From Elusimicrobiota bacterium (GTDB taxonomy: Bacteria; Elusimicrobiota; Elusimicrobia; UBA1565; UBA9628), in assembly GCA_016194625.1 (NCBI GenBank), contig JACQBB010000142.1:1-5853 (forward strand): 5,853 bases of DNA, given 5' to 3'. Of the stretch, positions 5,655 to 5,853 are shown piece after piece. The notes beneath the pieces were generated by a model, which saw only the letters and a program-made list of their open reading frames with translations, made no database searches and was not told where the DNA came from. The position numbers were made by a program, and so were the translations under genes. Each line of letters starts with the position of its first letter. The stretch's first letter is position 1.

Positions 5655-5853
5655 CTAAAAGAAACCGTCGAGGAAGGATTCGACGAGCTTGGGCAGGTCT
5701 TCCGAATATCCGCCCTCGAGGGTCGCGAAGCGGGGGAGCTTCGTCTGCGCGAGCTGGGACCCAATCGCCTTGAAGGTCGCGCGATCGAGCTTGAGGCCCG
5801 CGATCGGATCCTCTTTATAGGCGTCGAAGCCCGCCGAGACGGCCAAGATGTCC
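5655..5853 (-). CDS. C-terminal end of an HDAC / acetylpolyamine amidohydrolase family protein
   Basis: This is the last 66 codons of a leftward gene whose start lies beyond the right edge. It reads DILAVSAGFDAYKEDPIAGL at its beginning, the conserved zinc-site region of the arginase-fold histone deacetylase superfamily in which the Asp of GFDA is a zinc ligand. It then has TLEGGYSEDL, whose Tyr corresponds to the catalytic tyrosine, and ends with a final helix (VESFLDGFF) before TAG at 5657-5655. The usual His after GFDA is Tyr here. Bacterial relatives deacetylate acetylated polyamines, acetyl-lysine or related amides; which applies cannot be told from this piece. TTG codons here are internal leucines, not starts. 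The ureohydrolase ATG follows 13 bases after the stop, so the two genes are probably co-transcribed. Confidence 0.9.
   Translation of the reverse strand, partial: DILAVSAGFDAYKEDPIAGLKLDRATFKAIGSQLAQTKLPRFATLEGGYSEDLPKLVESFLDGFF

Overview
The window is GC-rich bacterial DNA with six protein genes, two of them cut by the window edges. GC-ending codons dominate all of them. Chromosome-type ParA/ParB partition proteins and Sec-type signal peptides indicate a bacterium. The style of the ureohydrolase and of the HDAC-family protein recalls high-GC, little-studied phyla such as Elusimicrobiota; that placement is a guess from memory, not a measurement.

Layout. Bases 1-2644 form a leftward operon: a TTGACA-N17-TAGGAT promoter, a leader with two identical 19-bp repeats around a small hairpin, parA (ATGA overlap) parB (TAATG overlap), and an exported protein of unknown function that runs off the left edge. 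Bases 2645-2769 are a divergent intergenic region with an AT-rich patch and a rightward promoter placed so that transcription would begin at or near the ATG of the next gene. Bases 2770-4128 encode a complete glutamine-synthetase-superfamily ligase. Bases 4216-4716 encode a small exported protein made largely of eleven charged seven-residue repeats. A perfect 12-bp-stem hairpin with T-runs on both sides (4732-4773) separates it from the convergent leftward genes. Those are a broken agmatinase/arginase-family ureohydrolase (4789-5641) and, upstream of it, the C-terminal end of an HDAC/acetylpolyamine-amidohydrolase family protein (5655-5853, cut by the right edge).

How the genes may work together. 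ParA and ParB act in chromosome or replicon segregation; the repeats in their leader resemble parS half sites. The GS-like ligase, ureohydrolase and HDAC-family protein could all act on polyamines or their precursors, but they lie on opposite strands and the link is inference.

Most striking. Two otherwise well-conserved genes lack a block of family-conserved sequence. ParA starts directly at the equivalent of residue 60 of B. subtilis Soj, so it has no Walker A ATPase motif. The ureohydrolase is missing the segment just before its GGDHS motif and changes frame there. These are either real deletions or assembly faults; read-level checks would decide. No transposon, tRNA, rRNA or CRISPR array was seen.
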